This document shows positions 42,680 through 51,774 of a DNA stretch of 55,994 nucleotides, one piece after another (positions within the stretch are counted from its first letter, which is position 1; every line of letters starts with the position of its first letter). Origin of the DNA: RGIG9608 sp045612365 (lineage in GTDB: Bacteria; Bacteroidota; Bacteroidia; Bacteroidales; Paludibacteraceae); assembly GCA_045612365.1 (NCBI GenBank), contig JAZKYY010000003.1, positions 1-55,994 on the forward strand. Reading direction: 5' to 3'. Position numbers and translations under genes: made by a program. The notes beneath the pieces were generated by a model. That model ran no database searches and was not told the DNA's origin. It was given only the letters and a program-made list of their open reading frames with translations.

Positions 42680-43777
42680 TTGAGAAATATATTTTTCATA
42701 TTATTATTTGTTTTTGGTGGCGCTAAACTATTGGCGCAGAGCGACTCTTTGTCGGTTGTAAAAACTGCTCAAAAACATACGTTTTATGTGGTGCCAACCA
42801 TTAACTATCAGCCCGAAACAAGTTGGGGCTTTGGTGTGGCTGGTGCTAATTATTTTAAGTATACTAACGAGAAAAGAATTTCTAATCTATCCTATGGTGT
42901 AGAATATACTCTCAAAAATCAATTTTCTGTAAGTGTTTATCCTAAAATATACTTTACGTCTTCAAACTGGTATTTGTATGCTAATTTAGGTTATAGACGT
43001 TATCCGAATGCTTTTTTTGGAATAGGAAATAGTTATGAGAAATCGTCATTAGACAAAAAAATCTCCTATAATTCTAATGCTTTTTTCTTGAATGCTCAAC
43101 CTCAATATTTTCTTACAGACAAATGGTTGATAGGCGTAGCCTTGTCCATGCGTTGGGAGAAATTAATTGGAAACCAGATTTTTCCTGCTGAGATAAAAGG
43201 TGTAAAACCTTATTTTTTATGGGGCATTGGTGGAGTGGTAAGTTACGATTCTAGGAACAATTTATTTTATCCAACCAATGGAATGTTTTTTAAAACCTTA
43301 TTCCATTATTATGAACCATACTTGGGAAATAGTTTTAGAATGGGGCAGTTTGCCGCAGAATTTCGGCATTTTGTAACCATTCATAAGGAATTTGTTTTTG
43401 CTTGGCAAGCCAAAACTGAAATGGCATTTGGTGATGTGCCATTTCAACTACTTCCTACATTTGGCGGATGCGATCAAATGAGAGGCTTTCGCAATGGTCG
43501 TTGGCGAGATGATATGTCAATTTTTCTTCAAGCAGAATTTCGTTTGCCTATTTGGTGGAGACTGAAAGCCGCTGTTTTTGGAAGTATTGGGGATGTCTAC
43601 AATTGGAAGAATTGGAATTTTTCTGTTCCTAAAATTGCTTATGGCGCAGGTTTGCGTTTGAGATTGAATAAAGCAAAAGTTAATCTTCGTTTTGATGTTG
43701 CAAGACAAAACTATGACGATTGGAAAAATTTTCGTAAGGGTTGGGGATTTTATTTTACAGCCTCTGAGGCGTTCTAA
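42680..43777 (+). CDS. Omp85 (BamA/TamA-type) outer-membrane barrel without POTRA
   Basis: 365 residues starting at TTG 42680; there is no in-frame ATG near, and the TTG gives a complete signal peptide (MRNIFFILLFVFGGAKLLAQ). A barrel-only member of the D15/BamA/TamA superfamily: PTINYQPETSWGFGVAG opens the barrel, MRGFRNGRWRD resembles the L6-loop RGF/RGY motif, and it ends in an aromatic-rich strand (GWGFYFTASEAF). No POTRA domains are present. Its start lies directly behind the frr terminator, so expression may rely on read-through or a promoter I cannot see. Confidence 0.82.
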   Translation: MRNIFFILLFVFGGAKLLAQSDSLSVVKTAQKHTFYVVPTINYQPETSWGFGVAGANYFKYTNEKRISNLSYGVEYTLKNQFSVSVYPKIYFTSSNWYLYANLGYRRYPNAFFGIGNSYEKSSLDKKISYNSNAFFLNAQPQYFLTDKWLIGVALSMRWEKLIGNQIFPAEIKGVKPYFLWGIGGVVSYDSRNNLFYPTNGMFFKTLFHYYEPYLGNSFRMGQFAAEFRHFVTIHKEFVFAWQAKTEMAFGDVPFQLLPTFGGCDQMRGFRNGRWRDDMSIFLQAEFRLPIWWRLKAAVFGSIGDVYNWKNWNFSVPKIAYGAGLRLRLNKAKVNLRFDVARQNYDDWKNFRKGWGFYFTASEAF

Positions 43778-43786
43778 AAGGTTGAT

Positions 43787-44251
43787 TTATTTATCAATTA
43801 CTTTTAATGCTAAATTAATTTCAAATCCACGACTTTGAGCAAAACGTAGCAATTTGGCTTTTCGGTCGTTTTTTGATGCGTATTTTATTGATTTGTCTTT
43901 TTTTTCAATCAACTCATAAAGTACATTCTCATATTCGTCTTCATCAATCATCAGCATTGCTTGAGAAATTTCACTTTCGGGAATATGCTTCATTCTCAAC
44001 TCAAATGAAATTTTGATTTTTCCCCATTTTGCAAATCTAAATTTATCTTTTACAAACGCTTGTGTAAAACGTTGTTCGTTTAGAAAATCCTCTTCTTTAA
44101 GGTAGTCAATTATTTGTTTAGATTCAGATTCGTTGGCTCCCCATTCTGTTAGTTTTTTCTTGATTTCGTAAACGCAATGTTCTGACAATGAACAATATGC
44201 TGCTGATTTTAGTCTTAATTCTTGATAAGAAAATTGTTTTTTCATTTCCAC
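43787..44251 (-). CDS. recX: Regulatory protein RecX
   Basis: 154 residues of three-helix repeats: AAYCSLSEHCVYEIKKKLTEWG, DYLKEEDFLNEQRFTQAFVKDKFRFAKWGKIKISFELRMK. It inhibits RecA filament growth. The first 10 bases overlap the end of prmC, indicating co-translation. Confidence 0.93.
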   Translation of the reverse strand: MEMKKQFSYQELRLKSAAYCSLSEHCVYEIKKKLTEWGANESESKQIIDYLKEEDFLNEQRFTQAFVKDKFRFAKWGKIKISFELRMKHIPESEISQAMLMIDEDEYENVLYELIEKKDKSIKYASKNDRKAKLLRFAQSRGFEINLALKVIDK

Positions 44252-45075
44252 GTAGCTTTTATCATTCTATCATTCCCGAAACTATCTTTTCTCAATTCGA
44301 TTTCTGAAAAACCTAAATTTTCGAGTAAAAGAACAACTTCTTTTCCAAATTGGCGATTAATTTCAAAAAACAATAATCCAGATTTTTTTAAATGAGTTTT
44401 GGCAAAAAGAGCAATCCTTTCATAAAAAATCAAAGGTTTATCATCAGTAACAAACAGAGCAATGTGTGGCTCAAAATCAATGACTTGTTTTTCCATTTCG
44501 TTTTTCTCGGTTTGCGTGATGTATGGAGGATTACTAACAATTAAGTCATATTTTTCATTGCAAGAATGATGTTCTAAAATATTCACTTTTTGAAAAAAAA
44601 TGTTGCTGATATTGTTTTTAATAGCATTTTCTTTCGCTACTTCTAGTGCTTCCAACGAGATGTCAAAGGCAGAGATTTTGGCATTTTCTAGTTTTTTTGC
44701 CAAACTTATTGCAATACAGCCACTTCCTGTGCCAATGTCGAGAACGTTTTGAGGTTTACATTCTTGCAAGATCCATTGAATAAGTTCGGCTGTTTCTGTG
44801 CGAGGAATAAGTACATTTTTATTGACTAAAAACTTTGAGCCACAAAATTCAACTTCGCCAATAATGTACTGAATAGGGCAGTTTTTGCGTATTTTTTCAA
44901 TGATTTTGTCAATTTCTTCTTCCCATTCAGCAGTTAGTTCCACGTCAAAAGCCAAAAGTTTTGTTGCTGAACATTTTGTTACAAATTCGGCAATCCATAA
45001 ACTAACAGACCGGATTTCTTCCTTTGGATAGAAAGTAGATAGCTTTTCTCGAATGCTACTTAGTGTTTTTTTCAT
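44242..45075 (-). CDS. prmC: Release factor glutamine methyltransferase PrmC
   Basis: Methylates the Gln of the GGQ motif in RF1 and RF2. 277 residues. A helical N-terminal substrate domain is followed by the methyltransferase core with LIPRTETAELI, VLDIGTGSGCIAISLAK, and the catalytic NPPY at 182-185. It forms an operon with recX. No TAnnTTTG box was found upstream. Confidence 0.96.
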   Translation of the reverse strand: MKKTLSSIREKLSTFYPKEEIRSVSLWIAEFVTKCSATKLLAFDVELTAEWEEEIDKIIEKIRKNCPIQYIIGEVEFCGSKFLVNKNVLIPRTETAELIQWILQECKPQNVLDIGTGSGCIAISLAKKLENAKISAFDISLEALEVAKENAIKNNISNIFFQKVNILEHHSCNEKYDLIVSNPPYITQTEKNEMEKQVIDFEPHIALFVTDDKPLIFYERIALFAKTHLKKSGLLFFEINRQFGKEVVLLLENLGFSEIELRKDSFGNDRMIKATWK

Positions 45076-45130
45076 TGAGTAAAAGTAGCAAATAGTGTTG
45101 AGTTAAGGGTAAAAATTACTGCTATTTTTT

Positions 45131-45138
45131 TATCTTTG
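45131..45138 (+). promoter_or_regulatory. Promoter -7 box for uvrD unit
   Basis: TATCTTTG, 38 bases before the TTG start of uvrD. It is the only clear -7 box found before pckA, consistent with one long unit to 55487. Confidence 0.6.
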
Positions 45139-45176
45139 TTCAGTTGTTAAAAATAAATTGTTAAATAAGTAAAATA

Positions 45177-47438
45177 TTGGATAATAATTATTTAGATAAA
45201 TTAAATGAAGCTCAACGTCAAGCTGTAATTTATAGCGACGGTCCTTCTTTGATTGTGGCTGGAGCAGGCTCTGGAAAGACTCGTGTTTTGACCTACAAAA
45301 TAGCATATTTGTTGGAAAATGGGCTGTCGCCTTATGGTATTTTGGCTCTTACTTTTACCAACAAAGCTGCCAATGAAATGAAAGAGCGAATTGCTCAAAT
45401 AGTAGGGCAGAAAGTGGCAAATAGGCTTTGGATGGGAACTTTTCATTCTATTTTTTATAGAATCTTAAGAGCTGAAGCAGACAAAATAGGTTTCACAAGT
45501 GATTTTACTATTTATGATTCATCTGATTCGAAAAGTTTGGTAAAAAGTATTATAAAATCTTTGCAACTTGATGATAAGGTTTACAAAGTTGGAAATGTTT
45601 TGGCGAGAATATCATTGTTGAAAAACAATTTGGTTCTTCCTCATGAATATGCAAGTGATTCAGAAACGACTAAACGTGATTATTTTGCAAAAATTCCTGC
45701 ATTTAAGGATATTTATTCCATCTATTGCGAACGGTGCAGACAAGCAAATGCAATGGATTTTGATGATTTATTGTTGTACACAAAAAAATTATTTTACACG
45801 CAACCAGACGTCTTGAGAAAGTATCAAGAGCGTTTCCTCTTTGTTCTTATAGATGAGTACCAAGACACCAATTATGTGCAACATTTGATTGTGAATAAAT
45901 TGGCAGAGTGCCATAAAAGAATAGCTGTGGTGGGAGATGATGCCCAAAGTATATATTCTTTTAGGGGTGCAAATATTGACAATATTCTTACGTTTCAGCG
46001 AAATTATCCAGATTGTAAATTGTTTAAGTTGGAACAGAATTATCGATCTACTCAAACTATTGTAAATGCAGCAAATTCTTTGATTTCTAAGAATAATAAT
46101 CAGATTCGTAAATCTGTTTTTTCAAAAAATAATGTAGGTGAAAAGCTTTGTGTAATAGAAGCTTATTCTGATTTTGATGAAGCGTTTCTTGTAACAAATC
46201 AGATTGAAAATTTGAAAAGGAAAGGTTACGGATTTTCTGATTTTGCTGTGCTTTATAGAACAAACTCTCAGTCGCGTGTGTTGGAGGAAGCACTTCGGAA
46301 ACGTAATTTTCCATACAAAATATATGGAGGAGTTTCTTTTTATCAGCGAAAGGAAATAAAAGATATATTAACTTATTTTCGTTTGGCAATTAATCATTCG
46401 GACGATGAATCTTTGAAGCGAATAATTAATTATCCTGCACGTGGAATAGGCAAAACAACTTTGGACAAGGTATTTGAAATGTCGGCTTTGCATGGATGTT
46501 CAGCTTTTGAGGTAGTAAAAAATCCTATCTCTTACAATTTAAATATTAATAATGGAACTGCAAGTAAATTACTTGCTTTTGCGGCATTGATAGAGCAATT
46601 TTCGGAACTGATTGCGCAAAAAGATGCTTTTGAGGTTGCTGAAATTATCTTGAAACAAAGCGGAATATGGACAGACATCATGAGTGATAAAACTATTGAG
46701 GGGCAGTCCAGAAAAGAGAATATAGAGGAGTTGATGAATGCGATTAGCGAGTTTCGTGATAAACAAATGAATGAAGGAAATTCAAGCGCTTCATTATCAG
46801 ATTTCTTGTCAGAAGTTTCGTTACTTACTGATATGGATAAGGAAAATACTGATGATGACGACAAAATTACTTTGATGACCGTTCATGCATCAAAAGGATT
46901 AGAGTTTAAAAATGTATTTGTTGTAGGTTTGGAAGAGCAACTTTTTCCTTCGCAAATGTGCCAAAGTTCTGCTGAATTGGAGGAGGAAAGACGATTACTT
47001 TACGTTGCAATAACTCGTGCAGAAGAGAACTGCTTTTTGAGTTATTCAAAATCTCGTTTTAGAAATGGAGAAACTCAGTTTTCGATGCCGAGTAGATTTT
47101 TTAACGATATTGATGCTCAATTTTTGCGTAAATTGAATGAAAAAACAACTTTTCTTTTCCAAAAACCAGAAAAGAAGAAAGTATTTTTCAGTTCTACTCC
47201 GCAAGAGACAAAAGATTTATCTCGTTTGAAAAGTATAAATAGTTTGAATCAAACAAATAACACTGATTATACCTCCAATTTCAATGTGGGAGATAAAGTT
47301 TTACATTCTGTTTTTGGCGAGGGAATAATACTCAATATTGACGGAAATGGAGCAAATGAAAAAGCTTGTGTTTCTTTTGATTCTGTTGGCGAAAAACAAC
47401 TTTTATTAAAATATGCAAGATTAACAATAATAAAGTAA
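45177..47438 (+). CDS. uvrD: UvrD/PcrA-type superfamily 1 helicase
   Basis: 3'-5' DNA helicase of repair and replication. 753 residues from TTG 45177, which gives the family-typical opening DNNYLDKLNEAQRQAVIY; no ATG fits. Walker A GAGSGKT is at 29-35 and DEYQDT at 226-231; also QNYRST, LMTVHASKGLEFKNVF and YVAITRAEE. The C-terminal tail (about 700-753) holds the Tudor-like RNA-polymerase-interacting fold (FNVGDKVLHSVFGEGIILNI). It is followed 18 bases later by the TonB receptor gene. Confidence 0.96.
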   Translation: MDNNYLDKLNEAQRQAVIYSDGPSLIVAGAGSGKTRVLTYKIAYLLENGLSPYGILALTFTNKAANEMKERIAQIVGQKVANRLWMGTFHSIFYRILRAEADKIGFTSDFTIYDSSDSKSLVKSIIKSLQLDDKVYKVGNVLARISLLKNNLVLPHEYASDSETTKRDYFAKIPAFKDIYSIYCERCRQANAMDFDDLLLYTKKLFYTQPDVLRKYQERFLFVLIDEYQDTNYVQHLIVNKLAECHKRIAVVGDDAQSIYSFRGANIDNILTFQRNYPDCKLFKLEQNYRSTQTIVNAANSLISKNNNQIRKSVFSKNNVGEKLCVIEAYSDFDEAFLVTNQIENLKRKGYGFSDFAVLYRTNSQSRVLEEALRKRNFPYKIYGGVSFYQRKEIKDILTYFRLAINHSDDESLKRIINYPARGIGKTTLDKVFEMSALHGCSAFEVVKNPISYNLNINNGTASKLLAFAALIEQFSELIAQKDAFEVAEIILKQSGIWTDIMSDKTIEGQSRKENIEELMNAISEFRDKQMNEGNSSASLSDFLSEVSLLTDMDKENTDDDDKITLMTVHASKGLEFKNVFVVGLEEQLFPSQMCQSSAELEEERRLLYVAITRAEENCFLSYSKSRFRNGETQFSMPSRFFNDIDAQFLRKLNEKTTFLFQKPEKKKVFFSSTPQETKDLSRLKSINSLNQTNNTDYTSNFNVGDKVLHSVFGEGIILNIDGNGANEKACVSFDSVGEKQLLLKYARLTIIK

Positions 47439-47456
47439 TAAGTTCGTTAAAAAGAT

Positions 47457-49922
47457 ATGTTAAAACGTTCATTCATACTTGTTTGTGTACTTTTTATTTG
47501 TTCTTTACTTGAAGCACAAAAAAAGGTGTATGTGCGTGGATATATTCTTGATGAAAATCAGCAAGCAGTAGAACTTGCAACCGTTTTAGAACAAAATCAG
47601 TTGCAAGGAACAACTTCAAACGCAAATGGTTTTTATGAATTGATGTTGGAAAAAAGCGATACTTTTTTCATTACTTTCTCCTGCATAGGCTACCAGTCAG
47701 TCGAAAAAAAGGTTGTATCTAATGAGCAATCCATATCGCTGAATATAACGATGAATTCAGATATTACGGAGCTTGAAATGGTGGAAGTGAAATCTTTGCA
47801 CCGGCAGGTTTCTACGATGCAAAAAATTGATCCTCAAAAGATGAAACTTATTCCAGATGCTTCTGGAGGCAGTATAGAATCGTTGCTTTCGACTTTTGCT
47901 GGAGTAAATTCTACGAATGAAATGAGTTCGCAATACTCTGTACGAGGAGGAAGTTACGATGAAAATATTGTTTATGTGAACAATATTGAAATCTATCGTC
48001 CTTTGCTTATTCGTGCAGGGCAGCAAGAAGGATTGAGTTTTATAAATCCCGATTTGGTTAGTAAAGTTGCATTCTCGTCTGGTGGGTTTGATGCTAAGTA
48101 CGGCGATAAAATGTCGTCGGTTCTCGACGTTTTTTATAAATGTCCGGATAAACCCTTTGAAGCAGATTTGTCATTGAGTTTGCTTGGTGCTACGGCTTAT
48201 GTTGGTTCGGCTGTAAAGAATTTTACTCAAATTCATGGACTCCGTTACAAAACGTCAAATTACTTATTAGGAACTCTCGACACAAAGGGAGAATATGCTC
48301 AAAATTTCCTTGATTATCAGACTTATATGACATTCAAATTTTCCGAAAAATGGAGTGGAAGTTTTTTAGGTAATTTTTCGCAAAATAGTTATCGTTTTAT
48401 TCCTCAAGACAGAGAAACTACCTATGGAACATATCAAGAAGCTCGCAATTTTAAGGTCTATTTTGAAGGTCAAGAAAAAGATATATTTAGAACACTTTTT
48501 GGTGCCTTTACAGTCGATTATAATCCGATAAAATCTGTCAATCTAAGTTTGATAACGTCAGCATTTAATACAAACGAACAAGAAACTTATGATATTAGGG
48601 GAGAATATTGGCTTTCGGATGTGAATATTTATGGAGAAAATTCTACCAATGAAAATTCTGAAACTTTAGGTGCAGGAATGTATCACGAACATGCTCGAAA
48701 CAGACTTTCAGCAACAGTTGCAAATATATCAACTATAGGAAGTTTCAAAAATGAAAGACATCACTTGCAGTGGGGGCTAACGGCTCAAGGTGAGTTTATT
48801 CAGGACCGAATCAATGAATGGGAATTTAGAGATTCTGCAGGTTATTCGTTGCCATTCGACTTAAATAAAGTGGATTTGATTTATAATCTAAAGTCGAATA
48901 TCAATTTGAATACTTGGCGTTTAACTGCTTATGCTCAAGAAAGTTATAAACTTATATTTCCTCGTGCTTTTTGGACTTTTACGGGAGGTGTTAGAGCAAA
49001 TTATTGGTCGTTCAACAAAGAGTGGCTTATCTCTCCTCGATTGACTATTTCTGTTCTACCTAATTGGAAACAAGATTTTACTTTCCGTTTTGCCGCTGGG
49101 TTGTATTATCAAGCACCTTTTTATAAGGAAATCCGTAAGAAAGTTACTGACGAACTTGGGAATACTAGTTTGGTGCTGAATGATAAGATATTGGCTCAAC
49201 GTTCTTTGCATCTTCTACTTGGTGCAGACTATCATTTTCGTCTTTGGCGACGACCATTCAAGCTGACTTTGGAAACTTATTATAAACCATCGGATAGAAT
49301 AAATCCATATTATGTGGATAATGTTCGTGTTCGTTATGCAGGAGAAAATATTGCCAAGGCTTACTCTGTGGGTGTGGATTTGAAGTTGTTTGGGGAATTT
49401 GTGCCAGGAGTTGACTCTTGGATTTCTGTTTCTTGGATGCAGGCAAGAGAAGATATTTTGAACGATTCTTATAAAGTTTATTCCAATGCAGGTAATTATG
49501 TTGGCACAGTGGAGCCAAAGTGGATTCCACGACCAAATGAACAGCGTTATAGTATATCGCTTTTTTATCAAGATTATGTTCCAAATCATCCTGAATATAA
49601 ATTGTTCTTGAAAGTAATTTGGGCAGATGGATTACCTTTTGGCGCTCCAAATAGTGAGCGTTATCAGGCAACTTTCCGTACCAAAGCATATCGACGTGTG
49701 GATATTGGAGCTTCTCGTAACTTTGTGGCTGGAAGAGAGAAGTTTATGAAAAATTCTAAAATAGTAAAGGAGTGGGGAATAAATCTAGAAATTCTAAATC
49801 TGTTTAATATAAAAAATGTTAATTCATACTACTGGATTACAGATATTTATAATCAACAAAATGCTATTCCAAATTATTTGACAGGCATATTATTTAACGT
49901 GAAATTTAATATCAAATTTTAG
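47457..49922 (+). CDS. TonB-dependent receptor with carboxypeptidase-like N-terminal domain
   Basis: 821 residues. The signal peptide ends near LEAQ, followed by a CarboxypepD_reg-like domain (about 22-110: VRGYILDENQQAVELATVL, GFYELMLEKSDTFFITFSCIGYQ). Then come a plug domain (LSTFAGVNSTNEMSSQYSVRGG, YDENIVYVNNIEIYRP) and a 22-strand-type barrel ending in FNVKFNIKF. It imports a ligand using TonB energy. There is no SusD partner, so it is not a standard SusC. The adjacent glycan genes suggest, but do not show, a glycan-linked substrate. Confidence 0.93.
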   Translation: MLKRSFILVCVLFICSLLEAQKKVYVRGYILDENQQAVELATVLEQNQLQGTTSNANGFYELMLEKSDTFFITFSCIGYQSVEKKVVSNEQSISLNITMNSDITELEMVEVKSLHRQVSTMQKIDPQKMKLIPDASGGSIESLLSTFAGVNSTNEMSSQYSVRGGSYDENIVYVNNIEIYRPLLIRAGQQEGLSFINPDLVSKVAFSSGGFDAKYGDKMSSVLDVFYKCPDKPFEADLSLSLLGATAYVGSAVKNFTQIHGLRYKTSNYLLGTLDTKGEYAQNFLDYQTYMTFKFSEKWSGSFLGNFSQNSYRFIPQDRETTYGTYQEARNFKVYFEGQEKDIFRTLFGAFTVDYNPIKSVNLSLITSAFNTNEQETYDIRGEYWLSDVNIYGENSTNENSETLGAGMYHEHARNRLSATVANISTIGSFKNERHHLQWGLTAQGEFIQDRINEWEFRDSAGYSLPFDLNKVDLIYNLKSNINLNTWRLTAYAQESYKLIFPRAFWTFTGGVRANYWSFNKEWLISPRLTISVLPNWKQDFTFRFAAGLYYQAPFYKEIRKKVTDELGNTSLVLNDKILAQRSLHLLLGADYHFRLWRRPFKLTLETYYKPSDRINPYYVDNVRVRYAGENIAKAYSVGVDLKLFGEFVPGVDSWISVSWMQAREDILNDSYKVYSNAGNYVGTVEPKWIPRPNEQRYSISLFYQDYVPNHPEYKLFLKVIWADGLPFGAPNSERYQATFRTKAYRRVDIGASRNFVAGREKFMKNSKIVKEWGINLEILNLFNIKNVNSYYWITDIYNQQNAIPNYLTGILFNVKFNIKF

Positions 49923-49934
49923 AAAAATTTAGAA

Positions 49935-50843
49935 ATGAAACTTTCAGTTATTGTTTGTACATATAATCGTGAAAAGTATCTCTACAATTTGTTGAAGAGT
50001 ATTGCAGAAAATGATTTCTCGGAGAAGCTGTACGAAATTATTCTTGTCAACAATAATAGTACGGATAATACAGAGAAGGAATGTAATCGTTTTCAGACGG
50101 ATTTTCCAAATATTGATTTTAAGTACGTTGAGGAACAAAATCAAGGACTTTCGTTTGCGAGAAATAAAGGAATTGAAACAGCCAAAGGAGACGTTTTGAT
50201 TTATGTTGATGATGATGCTTTTGTTAATCCTAAATATCTAAAAACATATTACGATTTTTTTGAAAAGAATCCTTCTGTAGATGCTGCAGGAGGGGCAATT
50301 ATTCCACAATACGAAACATCGGAACCTATTTGGATGACCTTCTATACCAAGCAGTTACTTACAGCATATTTGTACAAAGGAGAAACTATAAAACCTTTTG
50401 GGAAACATGAGTTTCCTGGAGGAGGAAATGCTGCTTATCGTAGAAGTATTTTTGATGAAATAGGATTTTTTAATACAGATTTGGGGCGAAAAGGCAAATC
50501 GCTTGCAAGTGCGGAGGAAAAGGACGTTTTTGATAGAATGCGAAAACAAAAAAAGCAGATTTTTTATTTGCCTGAAGCTGTTTTGTATCATATAATTCCT
50601 CAAAAAAAGTTGGAAGAAGATTATTTCAATCGATTAACTTTTGAAATTGGAAAAAGTGAAAGACAACGTACGCTTTCTCAGTCAAAAACAAAATTTGCAG
50701 AAAGGCTTTTCTTAGAATTGATAAAATGGATTGGAACTTGTGTACTTTTTGTGCGATATTTTATTAGCTTTTCTCCCCAAAAAGGGATGAAATTAATTCT
50801 TTTTCGAAGAAACGTTACAAAAGGACTTCTAGGGAAAATTTGA
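49935..50843 (+). CDS. Family 2 glycosyltransferase
   Basis: 302 residues, GT-A fold: MKLSVIVCTYNREKYLYNLL at the N-terminus, NNNSTDNTEKE, NQGLSFARNKGIE and the metal-binding DDD in LIYVDDDAFVNPKYL (about 93-105). An acceptor-side HEFPGGGNAAYRRS motif and ED-type region (AEEKDVFDRM) follow. A hydrophobic stretch near 265-280 may tether it to the inner membrane. It probably builds surface polysaccharide; donor unknown. Confidence 0.92.
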   Translation: MKLSVIVCTYNREKYLYNLLKSIAENDFSEKLYEIILVNNNSTDNTEKECNRFQTDFPNIDFKYVEEQNQGLSFARNKGIETAKGDVLIYVDDDAFVNPKYLKTYYDFFEKNPSVDAAGGAIIPQYETSEPIWMTFYTKQLLTAYLYKGETIKPFGKHEFPGGGNAAYRRSIFDEIGFFNTDLGRKGKSLASAEEKDVFDRMRKQKKQIFYLPEAVLYHIIPQKKLEEDYFNRLTFEIGKSERQRTLSQSKTKFAERLFLELIKWIGTCVLFVRYFISFSPQKGMKLILFRRNVTKGLLGKI

Positions 50844-50871
50844 TATAATTACAAAAGTTAGGATTATAAAA

Positions 50872-51765
50872 ATGATAAAAATTCTCAAGAAAATAGGGAT
50901 AAAACCACTGCTTTGGAAGATTAGAAGCCGGATTTTTCCTAATGATGAAATTGCTCGGACTAATTGTGATTTACTTGGCTCTTATCGCTATTTAGAAAAG
51001 TACAAATATGTGTTAGATGAGTTTGAAAAACGACAATTTTCAGAACAATTATCTTCCTCGTGTGGTAATAAGAAAGTTTGGGTCTGTTGGTTGCAAGGCA
51101 TTGAAAATGCACCATATATTGTGCAGAAATGTGTGGAATCAATAAAAAAATTTTCATCTGATTATGAGGTAGTTTTATTGGATAATAATAATATCAAAAA
51201 CTACATTTCTTTGCCACTTTATATTGAAGAAAAGTATTCAAAAGGGATTATCCCTAATGCACATTATACTGATTATATCCGTGTGTTATTGCTTGCAAAA
51301 TATGGTGGAATATGGATTGATTCAACATTCTTTTTAACTGATAAATTGCCTGATTATATTGCAGAATCAGACTTGTTTCTATTCAATAAAGAGTATATGA
51401 CAAAGGTTTCTGCGGCCAATAGTTTGGTGGCTGCTAATGCTCATAATCCAATCATTTTGCAGTTATGTGATTTGTTGAGCGAATATTGGAAAAAAGAAAA
51501 TAAATTGATTTCTTATTCTATTTTTCATCTATTTCTTACAATGATTATTTCTCATAATGAGTTTAATCGTAATTGTTGGAAAAAAGTTCCACGTTTCCCC
51601 TCGGAGAATATTGACGTTTTGCAAAAGGAACTTTTTGAAGATTTTTCGGAAAAGAGATTTGAACAAATTAAGCAAATTTCTACTATACATAAGCTCTCTT
51701 ACAAGTTTTCTGAAGAGTTTTTTAATAAAGAAAATACTTTTTACAAGAAGTTGTTTTTTAACTAG
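50872..51765 (+). CDS. Capsular polysaccharide synthesis-type glycosyltransferase
   Basis: 297 residues, PF05704/GT32-like. Seen: VWVCWLQGIENAPYIVQKCVESIKK in pieces, VVLLDNNNIKNYI, HYTDYIRVLLLAKYGGIWIDST with the acidic metal-binding residue in the IDST position, then LVAANAHNPIILQL. It probably adds a sugar to a capsule or O-antigen-like glycan, working with the GT2 neighbour 28 bases upstream. Confidence 0.88.
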   Translation: MIKILKKIGIKPLLWKIRSRIFPNDEIARTNCDLLGSYRYLEKYKYVLDEFEKRQFSEQLSSSCGNKKVWVCWLQGIENAPYIVQKCVESIKKFSSDYEVVLLDNNNIKNYISLPLYIEEKYSKGIIPNAHYTDYIRVLLLAKYGGIWIDSTFFLTDKLPDYIAESDLFLFNKEYMTKVSAANSLVAANAHNPIILQLCDLLSEYWKKENKLISYSIFHLFLTMIISHNEFNRNCWKKVPRFPSENIDVLQKELFEDFSEKRFEQIKQISTIHKLSYKFSEEFFNKENTFYKKLFFN

Positions 51766-51774
51766 ATACCATCA

